From Cyclobacteriaceae bacterium (GTDB taxonomy: Bacteria; Bacteroidota; Bacteroidia; Cytophagales; Cyclobacteriaceae): a stretch of 64,000 nucleotides of DNA. Below the pieces are notes generated by a model. It saw nothing but the letters and a program-made list of their open reading frames with translations. It made no database searches and was not told the origin of the DNA. This document shows positions 55,865-63,348 of this stretch, piece after piece; the first letter of the stretch is position 1, and each line of letters begins with the position of its first letter. The position numbers and the translations under genes are program-made. The DNA lies in NCBI GenBank assembly GCA_016786585.1, contig JAEUUI010000007.1:186001-250000 (forward strand), read 5' to 3'.

Positions 55865-57013
55865 ATGAGGAAGATATTGTTGATACTATTGGTGGGAATA
55901 AGTATAGTGACATGGGAAAGCTGCTCCGATGACGGCTTTCCGGTGCCACCCGCCAGCACGGTGCCTAAATTTTCGGTTTCACTAACCAATGATGGATTTG
56001 CCCCTGCTACGGCAACCTTTACGGATCAATCAATAGTTCCTGCTCGTGCGGGCGAAGTTTCGTACGCCTGGAACTTCGGTGACGGAGGTACGTCTGCCGA
56101 AACCAGCCCGGTCCACGATTATGTTGCTCCCGGTGTTTATAACGTGAAGCTTACAATTACAAGCTTCAAACTTGCTGAAGCGACTGAGTATGTGCAAAAA
56201 GTTATCATTAAAGATGCCAATGCGTCAGGTATACCGGTGTTTTTTACAGACGGAACAACGGTTTACAAAGCACTAATCAATGACGATGAACCGATTGCAT
56301 CTTCAACGGGCATTACCGGTTTGGGTGATTCTTACGGAATGGCGGTTGATACAGTGAACGATAAACTGTATATAACCGACTACGATAACGATAAGATTCT
56401 TGTCGCTAACCTTGACGGAAGCGACTTACATGATTTCCGTACCAATGCGGGCGGGCCGGATGGAATCGCAATTGACTATGATGATAAAAAAATCTATTGG
56501 GATACCGATGACGGAATTAAGCGTGCCGATATGAACAACCCGAGCGTCAGCCAAATGGAAGATTTTGCTACAGGCCAGACGGATGATCCGGAAGGAGTGT
56601 CAATCGATCCCGTTACCGGATACGTTTTCTGGAACACATACAATGGCGGCGTTTGGAGAAAAAATAAGAACGGTACCGGTCTTCAGGAGATTATTGCTGA
56701 CCTCGATGGTGCCGGAGATGGTGGTGGCGGTGGAAGCACGGTTATCGTAGGCTCAAGAATCTTCTACGATGTGTTTGTTGCAAGCGGAGACATTCATATT
56801 AAATCCGCTAACCTTGACGGAACCGGAATTGCAACCGTAACTACGGGAATTTCAAGAGTTGTATTTGCGCTCGGTTACGACCAAATAAATGACAAGCTTT
56901 ACTGGGGTGATCGTACGCCACAGCTTATCAAGCGTGCAAATCCAGACGGAACCGCAACCGAAACCTGGTATACAGGGCTAAGCGTACGCGGCTTTGCGAT
57001 TGGACAAGAATAA
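55865..57013 (+). CDS. Surface lipoprotein with PKD domain and YWTD-like propeller
   Basis: A 382-residue protein with a lipoprotein signal (Cys20 in SCSDDG, surface type). Residues about 35-115 form a PKD domain (ATFTDQSIVPARAGEVSYAW, NFGDGGTSAETSP). Residues about 125-380 form a YWTD-like propeller (GMAVDTVNDKLYITDYD, GIAIDYDDKKIYWDTDD, GVSIDPVTGYVFWNT, ALGYDQINDKLYWGD), with a Gly-rich loop near 285. It looks like a paralogue of the previous propeller with an added PKD spacer. A terminator follows, ending the SusCD transcript. Confidence 0.88.
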   Translation: MRKILLILLVGISIVTWESCSDDGFPVPPASTVPKFSVSLTNDGFAPATATFTDQSIVPARAGEVSYAWNFGDGGTSAETSPVHDYVAPGVYNVKLTITSFKLAEATEYVQKVIIKDANASGIPVFFTDGTTVYKALINDDEPIASSTGITGLGDSYGMAVDTVNDKLYITDYDNDKILVANLDGSDLHDFRTNAGGPDGIAIDYDDKKIYWDTDDGIKRADMNNPSVSQMEDFATGQTDDPEGVSIDPVTGYVFWNTYNGGVWRKNKNGTGLQEIIADLDGAGDGGGGGSTVIVGSRIFYDVFVASGDIHIKSANLDGTGIATVTTGISRVVFALGYDQINDKLYWGDRTPQLIKRANPDGTATETWYTGLSVRGFAIGQE

Positions 57014-57031
57014 TATTCATTAAACCACAAG

Positions 57032-57068
57032 GCTCATGTTTCTGCAAAGAGACATGAGCTTTTATTTT
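57032..57068 (+). terminator. Terminator between the propeller and cyanophycinase genes
   Basis: GCTCATGT (57032-57039) and ACATGAGC (57052-57059) pair over eight bases around a 12-base loop, followed by TTTTATTTT. The next start codon is only five bases beyond, so the second cyanophycinase gene is either read through or reached from a promoter inside the upstream gene. Confidence 0.75.
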
Positions 57069-57072
57069 AACT

Positions 57073-57903
57073 ATGAAGAAGCTCATTATTTTTTTATTCA
57101 CGCTTGGTACCCTGACAGTTCAGGCGCAAACCATCAAAGGAAAACTGATCATTATCGGTGGGGGCTCGCGGCCGGATGACCTGGTGGAAAGAATCATTGC
57201 CGAATCAGGTTTGAAAACAGGGGGCTATTGTGTTATTCTTCCGATGTCAAGCGAAGATCCCGATTCATCGGTTTACTACGCCAGCCAGCAATTCCTGGAA
57301 CGTGGAATAAAGAATCTTTTCGGGTTTAACTTTAAAAAAGATCAACCCATAAAAGCCTCCTGGATTGACTCTATCCGCATGGCAAACCTGATTTACATTA
57401 CCGGTGGCGACCAAACGCGCTTCATGGGCATTGCAGAAGGAACTGAAATTGTAACGGCTATCCATGATGCTTACAAAAGAGGAGCGGTTGTTAGCGGAAC
57501 AAGTGCCGGGGCGGCCGTGATGAGCAAGTTGATGATTACGGGGAATGAACTCAAGAAGAAAGAATACGCTGCTACGTTCGAGACCATCGAATCCAATAAC
57601 ATTGAAATCAAGACCGGTTTAGGCTTGCTTACAACAACCATTATCGATCAGCATTTCCTGATCCGGAGCAGACACAACCGGTTATTAACGGCAATCATTG
57701 AACACCCGGAAATGACAGGCATTGGGATAGACGAATCGACCGCGATTTTGGTTAATGGCAAGAATGTGGAAGTACTCGGTGCATCACAAGTATTGGTTTA
57801 CAAGAATCCTGCAAAGTCGCGAGTCATCAAAAATGAAAAGCTTGGTGCCCGTAAAATCACCGTTGACGTTTACCTTCCCGGAGAAAAATTTATACTTCCC
57901 TGA
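57073..57903 (+). CDS. Secreted cyanophycinase-family (S51) peptidase
   Basis: A 276-residue protein with a signal peptide (about 1-19, cut after VQAQ) and one S51 domain: IIGGGSRPDD near residue 28, TGGDQ near 111-115, nucleophile Ser144 in SGTSAG, and IIDQHFLIRSRHNRLL. This matches the family cyanophycinase (CphB) more exactly than the 48589-50580 paralogue does. There is no T9SS tail, so it should stay in the periplasm, perhaps to finish what the surface enzyme starts. No cyanophycin synthetase gene is in view, so the role is likely breakdown of foreign material. Confidence 0.92.
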   Translation: MKKLIIFLFTLGTLTVQAQTIKGKLIIIGGGSRPDDLVERIIAESGLKTGGYCVILPMSSEDPDSSVYYASQQFLERGIKNLFGFNFKKDQPIKASWIDSIRMANLIYITGGDQTRFMGIAEGTEIVTAIHDAYKRGAVVSGTSAGAAVMSKLMITGNELKKKEYAATFETIESNNIEIKTGLGLLTTTIIDQHFLIRSRHNRLLTAIIEHPEMTGIGIDESTAILVNGKNVEVLGASQVLVYKNPAKSRVIKNEKLGARKITVDVYLPGEKFILP

Positions 57904-57904
57904 T

Positions 57905-59581
57905 TTACTTTTCGGGAGTTTTTGAATCCATCGTCAGCGCAAGCTTAACGGCCTCATAGGCATTTAATAAACCGCCCGAACTGCTGAGTTCGCTGAATTT
58001 CACGACTCCGGTTTTATCTGACTTTTTCACCATCAGGTTATCAAACTTGCGTGTCGACTTGATTAGCACGTCTTTTACCTGTGCCGGGGTAAGGTTGGGG
58101 AAGTACGACATAATCATCGCAGCGACACCAGCAGTTGCAGGTGACGCAAAACTCGTCCCGTCCACATCATCATACGTATTATTAGGCGCAGTAGAATGCA
58201 TTTGAACACCGGGAGCAAAAAGGTTCACGGTCTTTTTTCCATAGTTCGAGAACTCCGCAGCAAGCGTGCTGTCGGCACCCCACGCAGACGCGCCAACCTC
58301 AATCCAAAGTACGGCCGATTTTCCATCCTTGTAGTAAGGGGTTGGGTAAGATGGCTTAACATCATTGTTATCGTCATCATTTCCGGCTGCATGAATCATT
58401 AGTACACCTTTTGAATCTGCATATTTAACCGCCTTGTCGACAGCTTCTTTCTGTGGCGACCAGTCTTTACCAAAACTCATGTTGATGATCCTGGCACCAT
58501 TGTCGACTGCGTAGCGGATTGCGTTCGCGATGTCTTTGTCGCGCTCGTCACCATTGGGCACCGCACGAATCGCCATGATGCGAACATTGTCTGCAATACC
58601 TTTAATACCCAAATCATTTTTGCGATTCGCCCCGATAACTCCGGCTACCTCTGTTCCGTGTGCCGGGAAGGTTCCCTTTACATCACTGCTTCCGTAAAAG
58701 CGTTCTTCCGTATTGGCGTAGTTGTCGCCCACGATTGATCTTGGATTGAACTCCGGGTTGTATCCATAGTCGATTGCGTTTTTGTAATTGTCGCATACGT
58801 CACGATTGTGTTCAATTACATCTTTCAGTTCTGCGACAAATTTGTCGACATCCGCTTGCGGACCTTCGTTCTCAAAAACAAACTTTAAAATAGATTGTGC
58901 GGCGCGTGTTTTTGATCCGCCTTTCAGCGTGTCAAGCAATTGGAGGGTGATAGCTTTAACTTTATACTCTGTTTTTACAAAATCGATTGCCGATACCAAT
59001 CCGCGATGAAACTGATCATACTGTAAAAGAACGTCCATACAGGATTTTGAATCTTCTTCATTTTTATCACGTGCCTCGGTATAAGCCGTTTTGATCTTCA
59101 GCCAATAGGCATATTCTTCTTTGTTCTTGGCAGGCACGTCTGATTCAGCCAGGTTGCCATAGTTGGCTTTTAGCCGAACGTATTCACGCGTAACCTCATA
59201 TGTGTCTTTCGTTACGTTTCCACTCTTTCCACCAATGAAGCTCCAGCCGTGAATGTCATCGGCATACCCGTTCTTATCGTCATCGATGCCGTTTCCGGCA
59301 ATTTCTTTGGTGTTTATCCACATCACGTCTTTTAAATCCTCATGATCGAAATCAATCCCGGAATCAATCACCGCTACGGTTACCGTGCGTGACGGCCGGC
59401 CTTTCAGCAATGTGGAATATGCCTTCTCGACACTCAGGCCCTGCAGCTTGTCGGTTTCGGGATCACGTAAGAACCAGTCTGTAAGGAAATTGACAGTATC
59501 GGCAGGGGATTGCGCTAAAACACTTGTTGAAACGGTCAAAACAAGGATTCCGGAGAGTAAAAAAAACTTGGCTTTTGTCAT
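57905..59581 (-). CDS. Secreted subtilisin-like (S8) serine protease
   Basis: A 558-residue protease with a signal peptide (about 1-23). The catalytic triad is Asp73 in VAVIDSGIDFDHEDL, a His in FPAHGTEVAGV (about residue 308) and a Ser in DGTSFASPATAGVAAM (about 475). A roughly 170-residue insert separates Asp and His, as in several Bacteroidota S8 enzymes. No T9SS tail. It converges on the cyanophycinase gene with one base between. It may help degrade proteins released with the polymer, but it could be independent. Confidence 0.94.
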   Translation of the reverse strand: MTKAKFFLLSGILVLTVSTSVLAQSPADTVNFLTDWFLRDPETDKLQGLSVEKAYSTLLKGRPSRTVTVAVIDSGIDFDHEDLKDVMWINTKEIAGNGIDDDKNGYADDIHGWSFIGGKSGNVTKDTYEVTREYVRLKANYGNLAESDVPAKNKEEYAYWLKIKTAYTEARDKNEEDSKSCMDVLLQYDQFHRGLVSAIDFVKTEYKVKAITLQLLDTLKGGSKTRAAQSILKFVFENEGPQADVDKFVAELKDVIEHNRDVCDNYKNAIDYGYNPEFNPRSIVGDNYANTEERFYGSSDVKGTFPAHGTEVAGVIGANRKNDLGIKGIADNVRIMAIRAVPNGDERDKDIANAIRYAVDNGARIINMSFGKDWSPQKEAVDKAVKYADSKGVLMIHAAGNDDDNNDVKPSYPTPYYKDGKSAVLWIEVGASAWGADSTLAAEFSNYGKKTVNLFAPGVQMHSTAPNNTYDDVDGTSFASPATAGVAAMIMSYFPNLTPAQVKDVLIKSTRKFDNLMVKKSDKTGVVKFSELSSSGGLLNAYEAVKLALTMDSKTPEK

Positions 59582-59779
59582 TCGGATTACGTTCGTTGAA
59601 TAATTAGGTGCAAAATAACCTCAAAAACAGGCACTTCATGTCTGATTCTGACCAGTGGCATCGTGAAAGTGGCAAAACCATGCCAAATATTACTTCTGTG
59701 CTGATCGAACCCGAATAACCCCGCGGAGTCTGATAGAAAATGGCTGATTTGTATAGTTCAATTTAAACGGGAAAGGAGT

Positions 59780-59902
59780 ATGATTATGATAGCTGTAACT
59801 ACAACCATTATGTTTTTTACACTGTTTTTCTGGAGCGTGACTAAATTGTACAAGACGGTTTCGGGTGTTGAACTCGTGCACTGGACCTGGAGTCACAAGT
59901 GA
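59780..59902 (+). CDS. Possible 40-residue single-helix membrane peptide
   Basis: An ATG at 59780, with a second in-frame ATG at 59786, opens a 40-codon frame with one membrane helix (about 4-20). A GAAAGGAG sequence at 59771-59778 gives an excellent ribosome-binding site seven bases before the second ATG, rare for this genome. The tail is short and mixed. Nothing else occupies 59582-60063. No family recognised; could be a small membrane peptide or chance. Confidence 0.4.
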   Translation: MIMIAVTTTIMFFTLFFWSVTKLYKTVSGVELVHWTWSHK

Positions 59903-59977
59903 AAACTTGTGTTGTTGCCGGCACGGCAATTGCCCAAATTCTGCGCATCGCATAAAGATTGACGTTAGCGCAACGCC

Positions 59978-60008
59978 TTGGTAATACCCGCAAAGCTTAT
60001 TACATTTG
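59978..60008 (+). promoter_or_regulatory. Probable promoter of the tRNA-Leu pair
   Basis: TTG (59978-59980), a spacing of 20 bases, then TACATTTG (60001-60008) match the Bacteroidota -33/-7 promoter form. The first tRNA begins 55 bases downstream. A hairpin GCCCT/AGGGC followed by seven T (60011-60039) overlaps the predicted transcript start; it could insulate the tRNAs from upstream transcription, although this arrangement is odd. Confidence 0.5.
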
Positions 60009-60063
60009 TCGCCCTGTTCGGTCAGAAAGGGCTTTTTTTATGCCATTCCCGACCGATCAAGAT

Positions 60064-60150
60064 GCCCAGGTGGTGAAATTGGTAGACACGCTACTTTGAG
60101 GTGGTAGAGCCTTAACCGGTGTGCAGGTTCGAATCCTGTTCTGGGCACCA
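60064..60150 (+). tRNA. tRNA-Leu (anticodon GAG)
   Basis: An 87-base cloverleaf: acceptor GCCCAGG paired with TCTGGGC, anticodon stem CTACT/GGTAG with loop TTGAGGT (anticodon GAG), a long variable arm as expected for a class II tRNA, and T arm GCAGG/CCTGT. A 3' CCA is encoded. Confidence 0.95.
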
Positions 60151-60164
60151 TTTTTTACATTCTT

Positions 60165-60246
60165 GCCGAAGTGGTGGAATTGGTAGACACGCACGTTTCA
60201 GGGGCGTGTGTCGCAAGATGTGCGGGTTCGAGTCCCGCCTTCGGTA
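60165..60246 (+). tRNA. tRNA-Leu (anticodon CAG)
   Basis: Acceptor GCCGAAG pairs with CTTCGGT (one G-T), anticodon stem CACGT/GCGTG holds loop TTCAGGG (anticodon CAG), a variable arm follows, and T arm GCGGG/CCCGC with loop TTCGAGT. No CCA is encoded. It lies 14 bases after the first tRNA-Leu. Its 3' half is echoed in the two repeats that flank the GIY-YIG gene downstream. Confidence 0.95.
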
Positions 60247-60254
60247 CGATAAGA

Positions 60255-60284
60255 GAGCTGGCGTAAGCCAGTTCTTTTTGTTTT
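60255..60284 (+). terminator. Terminator of the tRNA-Leu pair
   Basis: GAGCTGGC-GTAA-GCCAGTTC (60255-60274) forms eight pairs (one G-T), followed by TTTTTGTTTT. It lies eight bases after the second tRNA-Leu. Confidence 0.85.
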
Positions 60285-60310
60285 AGGGCTACTAATCTTT
60301 AGATATTTAT

Positions 60311-60355
60311 TGATGTGCAGGTTCTGCCGATAGCTGTCGGCACCCGCCTTCGGTG
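60311..60355 (+). repeat. tRNA-Leu-like palindromic repeat, copy 1
   Basis: The copy contains ATGTGCAGGTTC, then a near-palindrome CCGATAGCTGTCGG (one mismatch), then CCCGCCTTCGGT. The outer parts match the T-arm and acceptor end of tRNA-Leu(CAG) at 60218-60245 with one mismatch in the first part, as if a palindrome had been inserted in the T loop. It lies directly before the GIY-YIG gene, in the same orientation as copy 2. Confidence 0.7.
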
Positions 60356-60385
60356 TTGAAAATGAAGTCGGTCCAATTAAATTTG

Positions 60386-60670
60386 ATGGCCTCTGTTTAT
60401 ATTCTTTATTCAAAAACAATCGATCGATTCTATATTGGAAGTTGTAAAGACCTGGATTATCGAATTGACCAACATTTAAATAAGGAATTGATTGGCGGTT
60501 TCACCAGCAGGGCCAATGATTGGGAATTGTTTTTCAATATTGACGATCTAGGATATTCGCAGGCTCGAAAAATTGAAATGCATATTAAAAGCATGAAGAG
60601 CAGAATTTATATCCAAAATCTTGTGGAATATCCGGAAATCGCGTTAAAACTGATTTTGAAGCATCAATAA
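60386..60670 (+). CDS. GIY-YIG nuclease-family protein
   Basis: About 94 residues from the ATG at 60386; the longer frame begins with TTG at 60353 inside the repeat. The two hallmark strands are VYILYSK and FYIGSCKDLDYRIDQH (4-10 and 15-30), with the catalytic Arg in YRIDQH; ARKIEMHIKSMKSR follows with the expected Glu. Small single-domain proteins of this type are numerous in Bacteroidota and are related to UvrC and homing-endonuclease nuclease domains. Flanking repeats suggest that it belongs to a mobile unit. All nuclease residues seem present. Confidence 0.88.
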   Translation: MASVYILYSKTIDRFYIGSCKDLDYRIDQHLNKELIGGFTSRANDWELFFNIDDLGYSQARKIEMHIKSMKSRIYIQNLVEYPEIALKLILKHQ

Positions 60671-60680
60671 CTGCAAATGC

Positions 60681-60724
60681 ATGTGCAGGTTCGTGCCGAT
60701 AGCTATCGGAACCCGCTCTACGGA
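60681..60724 (+). repeat. tRNA-Leu-like palindromic repeat, copy 2
   Basis: ATGTGCAGGTTCG, then a perfect 14-base palindrome CCGATAGCTATCGG, then ACCCGCTCTACGGA. It shares the same layout and direction as copy 1 and begins ten bases after the GIY-YIG stop. The last part has diverged from the tRNA-Leu end. Confidence 0.7.
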
Positions 60725-60792
60725 CATACAGTCCAGGCAGAATTTTATGTCGCTAAATCAAAAAATCACTATACTTACCGACTGTCGTCACT

Positions 60793-61224
60793 ATGCTTTC
60801 CAAGAAGTGTAAATATGCCATTCATGCCCTTGTCTACCTGGCGGAGCGCCACGGCAAAGGGCCTGTACAAATCGGGGAAATTGCCGACAGTCAGAAAATC
60901 CCAAAGAAATTCCTGGAAGCCATCCTGCTTGAACTCCGCAATAACCGCATCCTGAACAGTAAAAAAGGAAAGGGCGGAGGATATTATCTTCAGCGCAGTC
61001 CGGAAGAGATAAGTCTCACGGAAGTGATCCGGTTGACGAACGGGCCAATCGCATTATTGCCATGTGTATCCCTAAATTTCTATGAATCGTGCGAGGAATG
61101 CGTGAATGAAAAAAACTGCACGATTCGCACAACGTTTTTAACAATCCGTGACGAAACGCTTAAAATTCTGAGCGAAAGCAGCCTTGCAGCGCTGGTGAAA
61201 AAACAGAAAAAGGACCGAAAATAA
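60793..61224 (+). CDS. Rrf2-family transcriptional regulator
   Basis: A 143-residue protein with an N-terminal winged helix (AIHALVYLAERH, IGEIADSQKIPKKFLEAIL, KGKGGGYYLQ). Cys91, Cys100, Cys103 and Cys109 could ligate an iron-sulphur cluster as in IscR/NsrR, or form a redox disulphide. The next gene, 68 bases on, is a peroxiredoxin, a likely target. I found no clear -7 box in front of the gene. Confidence 0.9.
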   Translation: MLSKKCKYAIHALVYLAERHGKGPVQIGEIADSQKIPKKFLEAILLELRNNRILNSKKGKGGGYYLQRSPEEISLTEVIRLTNGPIALLPCVSLNFYESCEECVNEKNCTIRTTFLTIRDETLKILSESSLAALVKKQKKDRK

Positions 61225-61292
61225 ATCGTCTGCGGATTAGTCTACCAATTTTATAGAGTTAACTTTACCACGTTAAAACTTAACCGCTTATT

Positions 61293-61928
61293 ATGTCATT
61301 ACGTTTGGGAGATGTGGCACCTGACTTCACAGCAGAGACCACAGAAGGAACAATTAATTTTCATGAATGGCTGGGCAACGGTTGGGGCGTTTTGTTTTCG
61401 CACCCGGCTGATTTTACCCCGGTATGTACTACGGAGCTCGGGGCGATGTCGAAACTTACGCCTGAGTTTAAAAAACGAAACGTGAAAGTGGCTGCGCTCA
61501 GCGCTGACCCGCTTGACTCACATACCAAATGGGTTAACGATATCAATGAAACGCAAAACACTACGGTAAACTACCCACTCATTGCCGATCCTGAGTTTAA
61601 AGTTGCAAACCTGTATGGAATGGTTCACCCGAACGTTACCGATAAGTTCACCGTACGATCAGTATTTGTTATTGGTCCCGACAAAAAGGTTAAACTAACT
61701 ATCACGTATCCTGCTTCAACGGGAAGAAACTTTGACGAAATTTTACGCGTGATCGACAGTCTGCAGTTAACTGCGAATTACAGTGTGGCAACACCTGCAA
61801 ACTGGAAAAATGGCGAAGATGTGATCATCACAACAGCCGTGAAAGATGAAGATATTCCGGGTAAATTCCCGAAAGGTCACAAGCGGATCAAGCCTTACCT
61901 GAGAACAACTCCGCAGCCTAATCTCTAG
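61293..61928 (+). CDS. 1-Cys peroxiredoxin (Prx6/AhpC-TSA family)
   Basis: A 211-residue thioredoxin-fold peroxidase. The peroxidatic Cys45 is in HPADFTPVCTTE; the length, the C-terminal DEDIPGKFPKGHK stretch and the lack of a resolving Cys in the usual place fit the Prx6 class, which reduces hydroperoxides in the cytoplasm. It follows the Rrf2 regulator gene and precedes a strong bidirectional terminator. Confidence 0.94.
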   Translation: MSLRLGDVAPDFTAETTEGTINFHEWLGNGWGVLFSHPADFTPVCTTELGAMSKLTPEFKKRNVKVAALSADPLDSHTKWVNDINETQNTTVNYPLIADPEFKVANLYGMVHPNVTDKFTVRSVFVIGPDKKVKLTITYPASTGRNFDEILRVIDSLQLTANYSVATPANWKNGEDVIITTAVKDEDIPGKFPKGHKRIKPYLRTTPQPNL

Positions 61929-61940
61929 GATGTACGAAAA

Positions 61941-61971
61941 TAAAAAAAGTCCCGCGCCTGCGGGACTTTTT
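61941..61971. terminator. Bidirectional rho-independent terminator
   Basis: AAAAAAAGTCCCGC-GCCT-GCGGGACTTTTT (61942-61971) is a perfect stem bordered by A and T runs on both sides. It ends the peroxiredoxin transcript and the convergent DUF6515 transcript. Confidence 0.9.
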
Positions 61972-61988
61972 CGTTCAGGAGAAGCCTG

Positions 61989-62600
61989 TTACGGTACAAC
62001 GACCTCGTAACCGATCTTATCTTCAAACTCGGGAGCGTCAACTTCTGCATAGTAAACGTCATCAAGCACATAGTATTCTTTTCCGTCAATCGTCTCCACT
62101 TCATAACCTTCCGGTAAGGCATCTACCACGGCGCCTTCAGGAGCATCTACTACATCATACTCGTCTGTTGTGCTCGGGGCTTTTGAATAGAACGTTCCGT
62201 AGTAATAGTAATATGTGGCAGGGGCTACGATTACTGTTCTATATCCAACCGGTAAAACACGTATACGAAGTCCGCGTGCCGGACGCACCACTACATAATC
62301 AGCCCCTCTGCGGGTGTAATACACACCACCGTGAAAGTAATACGGTGTTCTTTTGTATTTGATTACCGTTGCCCCGGTTGGTACAACTCTAACCGTTGCT
62401 CCCCAACGTGGAAGTTCTGCATACCGAACGTGTGCTCTGCGTACAACTACGGTGCGCTGATGCGGCCTGCGAACGACCACCGTTGTTCCGCGCCTGGTGC
62501 GGACAACTGCTCTTCTGCGTTGCGCTTCGGCCTGTTCAGAAATCAAAGCCAATCCGCAGGTTATAATAAAAGAGAAAATGATAAATCTGATCTTATTCAT
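61989..62600 (-). CDS. DUF6515-family secreted protein
   Basis: A 203-residue protein with a signal peptide (about 1-26, cut after AEA). Next comes a highly basic Arg/Val-rich stretch (about 28-60), then repeats built on YYFHGGVYYTRRG, YYYYYGTFY and KEYYVLDDVYY, each preceded by a Pro-Gly/Ala-type turn such as VLPVGY or ALPEGYEV. This Tyr-rich beta-repeat layout is typical of DUF6515. Function unknown; periplasm or envelope. Confidence 0.85.
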   Translation of the reverse strand: MNKIRFIIFSFIITCGLALISEQAEAQRRRAVVRTRRGTTVVVRRPHQRTVVVRRAHVRYAELPRWGATVRVVPTGATVIKYKRTPYYFHGGVYYTRRGADYVVVRPARGLRIRVLPVGYRTVIVAPATYYYYYGTFYSKAPSTTDEYDVVDAPEGAVVDALPEGYEVETIDGKEYYVLDDVYYAEVDAPEFEDKIGYEVVVP

Positions 62601-62806
62601 GTTTTGTGAGTTTCGGTGCGTTTGACAATTCCGGATCGGAAGGGTTTAATGAAAGGCTCGGTTTTCTTTATTTTTTTGAACGGTTTCCCGTAATAACAGC
62701 CAAATTCGACCTTTGTTCAGCTATTCCAAAAACTGTATCGGGCGGGTGTAACCTTTAGTGCCCCTCCCGGTAGATAACACGAAAATCAACAAAAACGCAG
62801 TACCTG

Positions 62807-63346
62807 ATGACCGATGAGATGATTATGGAGGCCGTGAAAAACGGAGATCTTCAGCAGGCATCGCTGCTTTTTGACCGCTATCATAAACGGATTTACAATT
62901 TCCTGGCGCGGATGACGGTGAGTAAAGTATTGGCCGAAGATCTTACCCAGAATGTTTTTCTGCGGATGATCAAGTACCGGACGAGCTATCGCGAAGGAAG
63001 CAAGTTCCAGTCGTGGATTTACCAGATCGCACGAAACGTTTTCAGCGATCATTACCAGATGCACAAGAACAGGGTTGCGGGGTTTGTGGATGTTGAAAAA
63101 GTAGGCGAGCGGATAGCGGATGAGGAGGAAAGTGTTGCACAGGATGAGCGGGAAAAAATTCTTCATCGTTCGCTGGCGCTGCTTACCGAAGAGCAGCGCG
63201 AGTTACTGGTGCTTACGCGATTTCAACATCTGAAATATGAAGAGGTAGCGGAGATGATGAACACTACAGTGGCAAATGTAAAAGTGAAAATCCACCGGGC
63301 GATACAGAAATTAAGAGAACACTATTTTCAATTGGAACAGATATAA
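62807..63346 (+). CDS. ECF-type RNA polymerase sigma factor
   Basis: A 179-residue sigma-70-family protein with region 2 (about 18-85, LFDRYHKRIYNFLARMTV and WIYQIARNVFSDHYQ) and region 4 (about 120-170, YEEVAEMMNTTVANVKVKIHRA), no region 1 or 3. It directs polymerase to a small stress-type regulon. The next gene starts two bases after its stop and is its probable anti-sigma partner. The start at 62807 is the first Met; Met5 is possible. Confidence 0.93.
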   Translation: MTDEMIMEAVKNGDLQQASLLFDRYHKRIYNFLARMTVSKVLAEDLTQNVFLRMIKYRTSYREGSKFQSWIYQIARNVFSDHYQMHKNRVAGFVDVEKVGERIADEEESVAQDEREKILHRSLALLTEEQRELLVLTRFQHLKYEEVAEMMNTTVANVKVKIHRAIQKLREHYFQLEQI

Positions 63347-63348
63347 GT

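Noticed and set aside
59690-59953. An 87-codon minus-strand frame between the S8 protease and the tRNA-Leu pair
   Set aside because: No signal, domain or ribosome-binding site; the opposite-strand 40-codon frame has better support.
60198-60419. A 73-codon minus-strand frame across tRNA-Leu(CAG) and the first repeat
   Set aside because: It runs through a tRNA gene and a repeat in antisense and has no coding signs.
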